Source: Caprella mutica
Taxonomy: Eukaryota > Arthropoda > Malacostraca > Amphipoda > Caprellidae
Length of the DNA stretch: 64,000 nt
Assembly: GCA_947561585.1 (NCBI GenBank)
Contig: CANNZV010000865.1
Span: 62,001 to 126,000, forward strand
Direction: 5' to 3'
Part shown: positions 12,651 through 24,121 of the stretch, one piece after another
How positions within the stretch are numbered: position 1 is the stretch's first letter
Layout: each line of letters starts with the position of its first letter
Made by a program: the position numbers and the translations under genes
The notes under the pieces: model-generated
What the model was told of the DNA's origin: nothing
The model's database searches: none
Seen by the model: the letters and a program-made list of their open reading frames with translations, nothing else

Positions 12651-13736
12651 GCAATTATAATAATACCATATTCTCTTAGTTGATCGAAGATGTAAAACTG
12701 ACCGATATTTCGTAACTTACCCTAGGTATATGTTATCAACTTATCATAAATTCATAATCAAATACTAAAAGACTACCTAATTTCGAATGTCAGAGCTTGT
12801 TAACGTGATACAGTTGCCCTATATTTTGTAAATACATATACGTAAGGTATGTACCTAGCCTATGTACATGTTTGTAAACAATAGAACATGTTGAGAACAT
12901 AAATAGATAATAACTAAGTTTCTAACTATGTATTTACATGTTAGACTGTTTCTATGCCATTCAGTCAGGACTGTCAGGTGGGGAACATGTTGCCTTACAG
13001 ATGTGTCGGTTACAGTTTATACCATTTCCGTATTTAGGTAGTCACTATTTATTCCATTTAATGATTTATTCTATTTCGGTAATTAAAATTCCCTATAATA
13101 ACGGTAGATGTCATTCCATGTTTTTTAAAATGTGGAGAAAGTCTTCAGTCAGCTGTGAAATCAGAAGAAAATTCAAGTAAAATATCTCGCTGATGTCTGA
13201 TGACTTGAAGGAGCCAAACTGCATATACCTACTGGTATTGTAGGTATTCTCCAAGAAATCCTCAATTTTGTCTTCTGTTCTTAATATTGCCTCTTTATTA
13301 CCTATATTTAAAGAAATTAACTTGGGTACCACTACCAGTTAGCCTACATGCCAGTCTGTATTTGGTGCACAAAATCCCACTGATATTTTCAAAAAGCTGA
13401 AGCTCTTATTTTCTGTCATTACAATAAGAAAAACCATCAAACTAATTCTAAATTAATCCACCATTTATGAGTTTTATCTGATGAGCCATTGGGCACATAG
13501 CCCATAGGCAGTAATTGCATTATTGCTCTGTCAGGTATTGCAGCATTACTTTGTAATTTGAATAAATATGAATAAATCCTCTGATTTCCATGTAGGTACC
13601 AAAAGTTTTATCTATTATATTTGTCTATGATTTCAGTTTTCTCTACAGATAATTCTTCTATCTTCATAGCATCTTTTGAGAGTATTACTACCTACAGCTA
13701 CTTGTAACTTATTAGTAAAAGATCAATTTTAACACA

Positions 13737-16700
13737 ATGGAGGAGCCTTCAAATGATCAGGTGAGTAATGTTACTAACTTACTAATATATTAACTAAATC
13801 ATAATGCAAGATATCAAATTAACAATCGTTTTTTCACTAGTCACTTCACTGACAACTTTCCTGTCATACCTACTTAAAAACATGGCCAGTCTTCACTTTG
13901 ATATTATTATTATTTTACGTGTCTACTACTTAGTAGTTACTAACTTAGTAACTAGGACACCAAAAGGCAGATGCCATAGGAGCATCCCATCCCTGTAAAT
14001 AGTTCTTCAGACTGGATAGTCCCATTCATTATCATTAGAAATGGCTAATATTGAATTTGCTCGACAGAAAAGCTCTGTAATTCTGAAGAATCCTCAATGT
14101 TTGCTGAGGGAATATTGCTGCGAGAGGGACCTGTTGCCGACTTATGATCTTGTCGGCACCAGCGGTGAATCACACTGTCCAACTTTCAATATGACTGTGA
14201 CAGTTTCTGATCTTACTGGTAAGTTAATTTACCTAGCTACTGAATTTCAGTGATCTCTTTTCTTAAAGCATTGAACAATTAGTGTTATTGCAAACTGATT
14301 TGAGATGCGTTTGTTCAGCTAATGGATCTGGAAAAAGTAAAGCCAAGGCCAAGCATGATGCTGCTTTCAATCTTCTGAAGATAATTGAGGAGAAGGAGAA
14401 AGAAAAACTTAAAGTAACGGGAGAAAGTAAACCTATTGCTGCAGAAGAATCGGAACTAGTTGATGCTACTAACCTGTGAGTATTTATACAATTTAACCAT
14501 TTATGAAAATGCTAATATCTAATTGTTGTTGATTGTTAAATTCTTTATAAATGGCTGTTTATGAAAATACCTCAAATCAGTGTCATTATATATAAAAAGA
14601 CAAGTTGGTATTTTGTTGTTTTAAAATGTTTTAAATACTTTAGTTGATTTTAATTACTCTTGGTGCACAGATCATCCATGGTGAAGCCAGTTGATGCAAA
14701 TGAAATTTCTGAGAACACTGTAGGTAAGCCAAAACATACTGTTACTTCTAACATTATTTCCTGCAGCTATTTTATTTAATATGAATTACCTGAATTGATT
14801 CAACCACACCAGGTATTCTACAAGAGCTATGCATGTCCCAAAAGTGGTCCCTGCCTATATATGATCTTATCAGTGATGAACCTAATGGTCATGAGAAGCT
14901 GTTCAAGATGCAGTGCGTCATCAATGGTCAGCCTTATGAAGAGGTTGGCTGTGCAAACAGCAAGAAATTGGCTAAGAAGTATGCTGCTCTGTACATGTTG
15001 AAGCACTTCAGTGACCTGCTCATGGGCTTGGGGCACTCCTTTGGACCTGATGAAGTGAGAACTAACCTCTATAGCTATGGTGTTGTTGTCTATAGTCTAA
15101 TGGGTAAATTACTGTTACATATTGAACACTTTATTATTTCTTATTGACCAAAAATTTAAAGTAGCTACCAATTTAAATGTTGAATATTTTATGAATTGAG
15201 GGAATTTATTTCCTCAAAGGTTTGTATGAAAGGTGACGCTAATGGCTGTTTGGAAATTGGTCGGTGCAACACTTTTTCTAACTCTTCGTATCAAATTTCT
15301 TAATTTATTTTTTATTGTTGCAGATTTTCATATCTTCATAATAGCTATACCAAATTCATTATTAAAACTGAAAATTCATTATTTGTTAAGTTTGAAAGAC
15401 TTTTGAATGCCCACTCTCCTCTCCCTCTATGAGATATTTTTCATATTTGGCCTGTTTCGCACCCCCAAGTTCATGTTTTACACGATTATGAAAACTAGGT
15501 TCCGTTCACATGTTACTCATTCTATCTGAGGTAATTTAAACGCACCGTTTGAGGTTCTTTCAGTTTTCAAGCTTTCAAATAGAGAGATTATTCATTCAAT
15601 TACTGTAACCTTGTTTCATTACATTTAATAATTCCCATTGGTTAGTTTAATTAAACTTTCATACAAAAATCTATTAGCTACAAATTAGCTGCATATTAAT
15701 CACTTGGTATTCAATGGTATCAAACAACAGCTTTACTTATCCAGCTAATTTATTCTTAAAGTTAAAATGACTAATGATATTTACTTGACAGAGCACTTCA
15801 GATGGGAGTTACAAGACGCCCCTAGCTATTCTGCAAGAGGTGTGCATTCAGCAACTCTTCTCACTCAACTTTGACTTTACGTCCATGGAAGGAGAAGGGC
15901 ACGATCCTGTCTTTGTCATGCAGGTTAAAGCCGGCAAATTCGTTGGTAGGTATTGTTGGTGTGCAGATGTTACGTCAATGGATTTTTGTATAGGGAATAT
16001 TGACATACTCTACATAATTGATCGCTATATAGTTTTTTGTATCCCCTAGTTTGTTGTACTGCGCACTTCATGATTGTTTAATTGACCTGGGCGGGAGGGG
16101 GGGGAGTGTGTCGGATATTAGGTATTAGTGTGTTGATATTCCCTTTATGGAAACTCGTCAACAAAGTGTCTGGTAACCTCTAATTGAAACATGCCTTTGA
16201 CTGTTCAAAATATTGCAGCAGAGGGAAGAGGTCCCAATAAGAAGAAGGCCAAGCAAGCCTCTGCAGAAGCTGTGCTGCAACTTATGGAAGAAAAAGGAGT
16301 TAAACTCAAGAAAGAGGATGAGCCTGTATCGCCTGCTAAGGTGGAAAAGTAAGTCAATGTCAAACTTTGAGATATATTTCATCCATTTTAATCAAAAGAT
16401 GCCATATTTTAAACTTTCCCTTTTCCAAATTTGTCATTTGTGTACCAAGTATAAATAAATTTCAGATCTCTCTACTTTTAAGGTCTGAAATCAAACATGA
16501 TTAACTTTGTACTGACTCCAAGCTATAGATATAAGTCACAAAAATTTAGATACATTTTCTTTGTTGTTCATCATGTTAAATATCTTATAAGACTGCTCAT
16601 AGCTATGAATTAAATGAATATTTAAAGTCTAAACATTCAAATGACTCATATATAAGTTTAATATAGTTCTAACTCGTATAACCAACACAGCAATCTCTTT

Positions 16701-19443
16701 CAATGCAGTATAACATGAAGTGATTTACCTATTTCACATTAATTAAAATACATTGGTGTATTTCTGATGTGTGTTATCATCTTGTGGTACTTGTAATAAA
16801 TAGGTGCAAGAGTGGTCAACAGTAGCTGAATAATTCTTATCTTGAATTTATAGTCAGACTCAAAAACCTATTGGTAGATTCTGTACATAGCTACTTTAAT
16901 TCTTTTATTAATTATTTCATTCATGTCGTAATAAATAAATAAAAATTATACTTAGAACTCTAGTAGGTAGTTGGTCAATTATTAGATTGGTACTTATAAT
17001 GATTTTTTATTAATTATTTATTTCATTTATGTCCATAGAATAATGGAAATTTGACAAAAAAAAAATTTGAAGTGAATAAAATTTTAATAATAATAGTATC
17101 TGCCGATACTTTTCAATATATGCCGATACTCCCCAAAAGTGCCGATACTTCGTCCCATCCCTAGTAGCAATGAGGCGTACAAATAAATTAAGTATAATGA
17201 TTTCGGAATTTGAACCAGCCAAAAAGGATATTAGCCTTCATAAAAAAAGAAGTATTTTTTAACATATTTTTTGTTAAAAAGGTGATCTATCTAACATTAA
17301 TCCATCCGAAAAAATTGATTTTGGCCTTTAACATGTGTTGTGCGTTGAAGGATTATACCCTGAATATTTCAGAGCTATCAAGAATCCCACTGAGCCGATA
17401 GGACTCATCAAGGAGATTTGTATCGATCACGAGATGGAGAAACCTACCTATGAGTGTGTGGAAGAGGAAGGACCACCCCATAAAAGAGTCTTTACCATCG
17501 TCTGTATTGTGAGTGAACTCGGGCTAAAGAAAACTGGAACTGGTGAATCCAAGAAGATTGCCAAGAAGGAAGCCGCTCTGAAAATGTACAAGGAGTTGCG
17601 CAAGATGAACTACCTACCTTTGAATGACACCGATGCTTCTCGAAGAGGAAGTGTGAGTATTGTTGTATTCATTTTTTTGGATAAACTTTATCAGTTTTTT
17701 AACATAGTTGATAGAAATAAAAATAAAATAAAAATTTAAATAAAAATTCTATTTTTGTTTTCAGATATGATTTTTCAAAGCAACCTGTACAGTTTTTTTT
17801 AATGTTTTTCCTTCTAATCAAGACCTAATCAGGCTCTGTTATATGCCGAACTATACCTATAAACTAATTACTCTGATATTTATTATGGTCCCCCTGGGCT
17901 AGATCATGAAGCTCTAAAAATTTCCTTTGTATTCAAAAGAAACTAAACACAGCTTAATGTAATCTGATGCTCGAGTTGTACCATTTAACAGATCTTTTCG
18001 AAAATAGATCAATATCTCAATGTTCTATATTGTTTCAGGATAAATAATCTTTTATAATCCATGCATGTTAATTAAAAAGTCTTCGTCTTCTTAATACTGG
18101 CAATTTATCTGCCAGTCCTTATCCATTCATTATCATTTTTGTTACCTGTAAGTGTAGCTACATCATACATCATCATTATAGCAGATGGTGCTTGCGTGTA
18201 GCTATCATGGAGCGACCTGCTATCATTTTAAACGATCTCTGAAATAGCAATGAAAAGAACAAGGGACAGCTACTCAACCTCAGATATAGGATTCAATTGA
18301 GGTCTGGCCGTCGTCATGCTCTTTTACTCCAACGCTTTCGAAACTTTTAAAATCACCAAGGATTGGCCATACGTTGTTAACACACCACTGACTGTTGGAG
18401 AGGGCTGAACCACCCCTGTGTGAAGATTGCTTCGTTCAATCGACTGTGAAACATTTGTTAACTGAATGTCCTAACCATCACGAATCTAGAAGATATTTCC
18501 CTAATACTATCGGCTTGAATAGTCACACAGAGATTTTGAGAGCTTATTTAGGTGAAAAAGAAGATGCTATATTTTCCATTGGAATGACATGCGGTGCGAA
18601 ATGGCCACTTTGTTGGAGCACAATGAATTCTGGATAGCTACAACTATATATCAGCAGGTCGCCTCATTGCATATCTTCATTTTCTCTCATGTTATAGTCA
18701 TTTAATTTAACATTTCAAGATAGAATTAATTAAGGAAACTATAACCACATTCTTTAAGTTACAGGTTTGTTCTGCCCTCAGTGGACGATAATAATTTTTT
18801 TAAATTTAAAAAGATAGATGACGGCAATATATAACATCCTACATTTTTTTCGCAGAATGAATCCTCCTCTTCAGATGTTTCTCCAACTAAGAAGAAAACT
18901 GTAGCTGCTAAAAAGGTTCCAGTTTTCTCTGGTATTACTGAAGGTGCCGTAGGTCTTGCGTCACCTGATGACTTTTACAATCAACATGAAAATGACCCTA
19001 CAAATTCTTATCAAATTGACCCTCAAAATCTTTATGAAAACGACCCTGAAAACCTTTTTGGCGAGACTAATTTCACTGACGGCTATTATGATGATCCGAA
19101 TGATCGCTTTGCCATCGATGATCTATCGAACTCTCTCGAGAACACAAATCTCAATGATAATTATGGTTACGATATGAATTCCATGGATGTGGCTTACAGT
19201 GGTATTGGAAATGACTTGTACAGTGACAATGTTCATGACGATTTGCTCGAACCACCGAACGATACGTTTAGCGATTTGGCCCTACCAGAGCCTGGTAACT
19301 TTACGGTACACGACTTCTCCAATTTAGATTTCCTCAAACCTCAATTGTCTCCGGATTATGCAAATGAAGTCCCTTTAACTTCTCCAAAGAAAACAAAGAA
19401 AGGAGTTATGGGTTCACTCAAGAAAAAACTCAATAAACTTTAA
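13737..19443 (+). CDS. Four-dsRBM double-stranded RNA-binding protein (TRBP/PACT/Loquacious-like), 592 aa
   Basis: Nine exons join in frame: 13737-13760, 14068-14218, 14319-14475, 14671-14723, 14813-15054, 15792-15945, 16219-16348, 17373-17652, 18856-19443 (1,779 nt with stop). Four dsRBMs lie at about residues 16-80, 129-194, 218-284 and 311-380. Each has the helix-1 Glu (LLREY, LQELC, LQEVC, IKEIC), a loop His (GESH, NGH, GEGH, GPPH) and a basic helix-2 start (KSKAKAK, SKKLAKK, NKKKAK, SKKIAKK). By family knowledge these contact the RNA, so all four look competent. Residues 398-592 form an Asp/Asn-rich acidic tail ending in a basic tip. No kinase, deaminase, RNase III or helicase domain is visible, which argues against PKR, ADAR or Dicer. 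The likely role is binding dsRNA as a cofactor in RNA silencing or RNA handling (inference). Exon 2 could instead start at an ATG at 14041, giving a different N-terminus. Confidence 0.88.
14068..15054 (+). other. First dsRBM pair of the dsRNA-binding protein (exons 2-5)
   Basis: dsRBM1 is split by a phase-1 intron after VSDLT (14218/14319). dsRBM2 sits entirely in the 14813-15054 exon, which opens with GILQELCMSQKWSLPIYDLI. A Lys/Glu-rich linker (residues 81-128) is encoded partly by the tiny 53-nt exon 14671-14723. The same split-then-intact layout recurs in the second pair, 15792-17652. Confidence 0.8.
15792..17652 (+). other. Second dsRBM pair (exons 6-8)
   Basis: dsRBM3 starts TPLAILQEVC and is split by a phase-1 intron after GKFV (15945/16219), at the same place in the fold as the intron in dsRBM1. 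dsRBM4 (EPIGLIKEICIDHEMEKPTY onward) is in one exon, 17373-17652, with acceptor tatttcag and donor AGT|gtgagt. The pattern suggests that a two-motif gene was duplicated internally. Confidence 0.75.
16035..16125. repeat. Fragment of the hAT-like repeat inside an intron
   Basis: It contains tagtttgttgtactgc, cttcatgattgtttaattga and a G-run, in inverse orientation to the core of 8038-8511. It lies in the intron between the two parts of dsRBM3. Confidence 0.55.
18200..18640 (+). mobile_element. 3' remnant of a non-LTR retrotransposon ORF2
   Basis: The translation reads RIGHTLLTHH, a stop, then LLERAEPPLCEDC and TVKHLLTECPNHHESRR. This is the Cys/His zinc-knuckle tail (CxxC...HLLxECPxH) typical of the C-terminus of reverse transcriptases in Jockey/I-type LINEs. 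A stop and loss of everything upstream show it is dead. It lies in the same orientation as the host gene in its last intron (17653-18855). Confidence 0.7.
18856..19443 (+). other. Last exon: acidic tail with NDPxN repeats and basic tip
   Basis: The exon encodes 195 residues after a cgcag acceptor. After a Ser/Lys-rich start (SPTKKKTVAAKKVPVF) come three related units, HENDPTNSY, QIDPQNLY and ENDPENLF. A long Asp/Asn/Tyr-rich disordered stretch follows. The last 20 residues are strongly basic (SPKKTKKGVMGSLKKKLNKL) and could form an amphipathic helix. No known domain was recognised. Confidence 0.75.
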
Positions 19444-19610
19444 AAGCAGTTTATCCCATTTTTAGATGCAATTAATTAGTGTGTCCTTGTGTATAAAATG
19501 ACATTCTGCTCAAAACATTATATGGTAGACAGATTTTAATGACTATAATAGAAGACTTGCTTATATATAACTTCTTTCAGCTGCAATATTATTATATTAT
19601 TTTTCAAATC

Positions 19611-19630
19611 AATAAATTCATTTTAATAAA
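19611..19630 (+). terminator. Polyadenylation signals of the dsRNA-binding gene
   Basis: Two AATAAA hexamers lie at 19611-19616 and 19625-19630, about 170-190 nt after the stop codon. This is a normal 3' UTR length. No gene was seen from 19630 to 20250. Confidence 0.6.
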
Positions 19631-20254
19631 TATATTATTGTAGGTAATCTTATACAGAATATATATCACATAAATCTTAGTAAGGAATTTCAGGGTAAAA
19701 AAATATCTCTACATGGCTTGTTGAAAGTTTGTTTTTGGTATATATATTAATACCATCTCGCAACCAACGTGCAGGAGCTTATTTGCAACATTTCTTTTTA
19801 TTATAGCTACCTATATTTTTATGCGTATTTTAATAGTACATTTAATTTTTCTATTTGTGATATTCAGAATTATGATTACCAGATTATTTTTATGATTAAT
19901 AATCAGAACAAATATTTAGTACCTAGAGTTAATTAGAATGAATACCTATAATGTTTTTAATGTAAGTCCATGTGATATTTTGAATTTTGTGTTAAGCTAA
20001 AAAAAATTATCTTAATTGAAATCATTTAATTTGATCAAATTAAGCTATTTGTTGAGTCTTCCTTTGAATATTAAATATATAAACTTATCCTGTATGTAAT
20101 TTCCCTTGTATTTTTCCCTTGATATTTTTTCCCTTGATAATTTCCCTTGATATTTTTTCATGAGTGAATTTAAGAGAAGGGGAGTGACGCATCTTGAGCC
20201 CTGAACTGTTGTAATTTGGATTATGTATTGTATACCATGTTCATCATTTTTCAA

Positions 20255-21160
20255 CGCTACGTTTAGTTTCAGAGGATAGCGCTAGGGTTATGCTCTTCAA
20301 CTACATGGTCTTAGATTTTTTGTTATGTAGGCTTCATTTACTATCACCTCTTCATTTTCCTCTTAGATTTTTGTGTTAGGTAGACTCATAGGCTTCATTT
20401 ACTATCACCTCTTTATTTTCCTCTTAGATTTTTGTGTTAGGTAGACTCATAGGCTTCATTTACTATCACCTCTTCATTTTCCTCTTAGATTTTTGTGTTA
20501 GGTAGACTCGTAGGCTTCATTTACTATCACCTCTTCATTTTCCTCTTAGATTTTTCTGTTAGGTAGACTCATAGGCTTCATTTACTATCACCTCTTCATT
20601 TTCCTCTTAGATTTTTGTGTTAGGTAGACTCATAGGCTTTTACTATCACCTCTTCATTTTCCTCTTAGATTTTTGTGTTAGGTAGACTCGTAGGCTTCAT
20701 TTACTATCACCTCTTTATTTTCCTCTTAGATTTTTGTGTTAGGTAGACTCATAGGCTTCATTTACTATCACCTCTTCATTTTCCTCTTAGATTTTTGTGT
20801 TAGGTAGACTCATAAGCTTCATTTACTATCACCTCTTCATTTTCCTCTTAGATTTTTGTGTTAGGTAGACTCATAAGCTTCATTTACTATCACCTCTTCA
20901 TTTTCCTCTTAGATTTTTGTGTTAGGTAGACTCGTAGGCTTCATTTACTATCACCTCTTTATTTTTCTCTTCCATCCGTGAGTGCAGCCACCGATACTTG
21001 TGTCCCTTTTCGTCACATTCCTTGGTAAGTGACTGCATTCATGGAGTAGCTTTTCTGTATCCATGTGCTTGTTCTCCACTGGTGGTAGGTGACTTTGTTC
21101 CTGAAGCCTCTTTCCTTTCTGACTCTTTTTCCTAAGTCTTTCCTATTTATCACATCGCAA
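20255..21160 (+). repeat. SINE-like family S copy with expanded 61-bp array
   Basis: The flanking parts match the short copy at 6050-6385 (gtgagtgcag, tggtaagtgactgcattcat, tttctgact). The segment beginning cttcatttactatcacctct is repeated about 11 times with a 61-bp period between about 20325 and 20965. The units are nearly identical. Confidence 0.7.
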
Positions 21161-21283
21161 GGTTAAATTCGTAAACAAATCATTAGAACATGAAACTTTT
21201 ATTTTTGGGTGACGTACAAGTAACTTAAATGTTTAACCCTCAAAGTAGTTCAATAGGTTCAACCCTTAGCCAGACGTTGCAAA

Positions 21284-21470
21284 GGGTAAGTTCCGAATTA
21301 TTAGTCAGTTCCACATCTTCGGTCATATAAACAAAAACAATATAGTAATAATTATTTCACTAGGGTTGGTTCAGTAAAACAACCAATCCTATTGAAATAT
21401 TTATTATCATATCGTTTTTTCTTCTATGTCCGAAGATGTGGAACTGACCGATAATTTGGAACTTACCCTA
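21284..21470. mobile_element. MITE family M2 (GGGTAAGTTCC ends)
   Basis: The left end gggtaagttccgaattatta and right end taatttggaacttaccct form inverted arms of about 48 bp around cacatcttcgg / ccgaagatgtgg. Related copies are at 21643-21770, 37926-38077, 57263-57422 and 62485-62690. At the 37926 copy the flanks show a TA duplication. Confidence 0.6.
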
Positions 21471-21642
21471 TTCATAATTTAGAAAATATAGAATCACAAG
21501 AAAAAAATATCAAAAGTGAATAAAATGAAAATATTTTTTTTTGCTGATCAACACCTATTTTACGGATACAGTCCAAAAAGTTGTAACCTTCCCAAATATT
21601 TAAGAAAAATTGAGAAAATATCTGTTTTTAGGAGAAAAGCCT

Positions 21643-21770
21643 GGGTAAGTTCCACGTTATCGGACAGTTCCACATTTTCGAACGAATAAGAAGAAAAAGT
21701 ATACAATTTAAATTATATACTTCTTATATGATCAAAAATACGGAACTGTTCTATAACTCAGAACTGACCC
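21643..21770. mobile_element. MITE family M2, diverged short copy
   Basis: It starts gggtaagttccacgttatcg with cagttccacattttcg following. The mirrored right arm ends ggaactgttctataactcag and gaactgaccc. Confidence 0.5.
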
Positions 21771-22346
21771 CAATCAACTAAATGAATCAAAATTCATTGA
21801 AATGATTTCTTTCCAATAGTTAACATTCCTGAACCTAATAAAAATTAAATACTCATCTTTTATAAACTTAACGAATTCTTAAAAGTAGAAAATTATCACA
21901 ATTAGTTATTTTAAATTCACAAAAAATATAAAATTCAATAAAGAAACATTTATTGATAATATAAAACAATTATATGCATAACTTTGAGTTAATTGTACGT
22001 GTTTACTTATTTAATTCCTAACTAAGTAATTTTCAAATAAATTTTGACTCAATCCACAAATTTGAAATCATTTCAAAAGTTCTTAAATAGCATTTTTTGC
22101 TATTTAGCATTTTCTGCTTTTTTCTAGATTTTTAATTGGAAGATTCTGGAATCACATACGCGAGTGTACAGTGGAGTATAACTATACCAACCACCTGCAT
22201 TGGAAGCGACTGTATAATCACAATAGGCCAAATATCTAAATAACCTAACGAGAGTTTAAATCTTTTTCAGTGTACCTACATTTAGCTACAGAAAAAGTAT
22301 CCTTTTTTAAAGCCTACAACAATTTAAAAATTTATGAATATTAATT

Positions 22347-22513
22347 TAGGGTTGTGACATTTTGAAATCATAGATCCTAAGAATATCACAGACGAAATAA
22401 AATGGTATCGAATACTATATAACGCTGGTGTAGAACCACCATTCAATGCTCTTTAATTCTCTCCGTCTATAATATTCTCAGGATCTATGATTTTAAAAAT
22501 GGTTATCACCCTA
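22347..22513. mobile_element. MITE family M1 (GGGTTGTGAC ends), diverged
   Basis: It begins tagggttgtgac and contains the family core atcacagacgaaataaaatg and ttaattctctccgtctataa. It ends in a decayed gttatcacccta. Other members are at 32009, 38196, 51076, 55381, 56513 and 59064. Confidence 0.6.
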
Positions 22514-22944
22514 TTAATAATGTTTATTCAACCAATGAACATTTTACACAATACATTCCAATATCTACCATCAAGAGGGGTCAATTACAACACTATAGTA
22601 CCTACCTACTTCAAAAATGGTCTACGTTAAAAATTTCCCGCCAAAACACTTCCCGTAGGAATAACACACACTAAGACAATACAAAGGGATTCTTTAAGAC
22701 TAGAACTAACTCTACATATTGCTCGGGTCTATACTGAGTCCATTGTAACCACATGTGCATTAACTACACGCTTACAAACTACCTACACCATCAAATCTAA
22801 CAAAAACAAGTCGGCTTCAGTAACAATATTACGAACATTTTTCTACCTGGAGTTTCGGAAGGCAACAATGAAAAGGAGGTATTAAATTAACGGCCAGCTA
22901 AATTCTTAAAACGCCATTTTGATTTCTACCTACAATCAAAGTTA

Positions 22945-23156
22945 GGCCCATTCTGTACTATAGCAGATAAGACGCTGCGTTTTCACCGCCCAGCTCACGC
23001 CTCTTCAATTAATCACGGTTAAATGAACGGAAGGCGGTAGAAACGCTAGTATAGACTACAACTTTGCTTTCCATTCATTTATCCGTTATTAATTGAAGGG
23101 GCGTAAACAGGACAGAAAAATCGCGACGTTTTAGCTGCTATACGGTAGAATGGGCC
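22945..23156. mobile_element. PIF/Harbinger-like MITE with TTA target duplication
   Basis: The element opens GGCCCATTCTGTACTATAGC and closes GCTATACGGTAGAATGGGCC, with TTA on both sides (22942-22944 and 23157-23159). The interior arms (cgctgcgttttcaccgccca against the mirrored right part) pair almost throughout. TTA duplications and GGCC/GGGC ends fit the Harbinger superfamily. A diverged relative is at 60091-60300. Confidence 0.65.
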
Positions 23157-23159
23157 TTA

Positions 23160-24120
23160 ATCTTCTACAGTCCACCGTAAATCGATACTTTATACTGAAT
23201 ATCATGGATACCCATAATGGTATCAAGGATACGAAAGTAGTTGAAAAATAATATTATTTTGCAAGAAGCCATTGGCGTCCATTTTAAAAGCCAGTGGACA
23301 AATTTATTTCCATTCCATGAACTAGTTAGAACATTTGGATGGGAATCACAATTGAGAATCATGGAATTATGATACACTAAAAAAGGCCAATATTTTGATT
23401 TAAGTACTTTGGACATTATTTATCGATAAAATTATAGATAAACCGAATATTGACGAGTATTTCAATTTCCAAGATGGCGGATCACCCAAAATTTTAAATT
23501 TTAAAAGGACGAACTTTTGGGAATCAACAAAAACTTCCCTTTTTAACCCTTTTCCCTTTAAATTAGTATTATTTAGTTAATACTAATTCACTAATTGTAA
23601 TATAAATCCATATTAACAACCCTTGTTCAACAAACGCTCAGTGTCTTACCATCTACTTTAAATGCATAACATCTCTTTCAAAAGCGTATAAATATTCATA
23701 TATACTACTATAACAATTGAAGAAGATGATAGATTCTATAAACTATTTTACCAATTGCACACAATATGTAGTTATAAATACTATTGCATATGTATTAGTT
23801 TCTTAAATCTATGGCATATGATTAAATATTTCGTCCAAAATGCAAGTTACAACCTAGATAAAAAAAACTATGGTGGAGTTATAGAAGATTAAGATGGGAT
23901 CCTCTTAATCATCTATGGCCCCGTTATAATTTTCTCTCTAGGTTGAATATTTTTTGTCTATAATAAATTCATATATCATGCAATAACTATAATTTTACCA
24001 GTTCAAAAAAATTTTAAATACTTTTTAACATATTTTATTTCAAATTTGTGAAATTTATTCTAAACTACGTCCATCTAAAACAAAATGATGTCGAATTCTA
24101 CGCACAGCACATTACAATTT
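23160..24120. other. AT-rich stretch without a recognisable gene
   Basis: No ORF with splice support or family resemblance, no RNA gene and no clear repeat was seen, apart from a short inverted pair around 23858-23945 (ctagataaaaaa ... tctctctaggttg). Confidence 0.4.
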
Positions 24121-24121
24121 T

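Noticed and set aside
13737..19443. ADAR, PKR or Dicer identity for the dsRBM gene
   Set aside because: No deaminase, kinase, RNase III or helicase domain occurs before the stop at 19441-19443.
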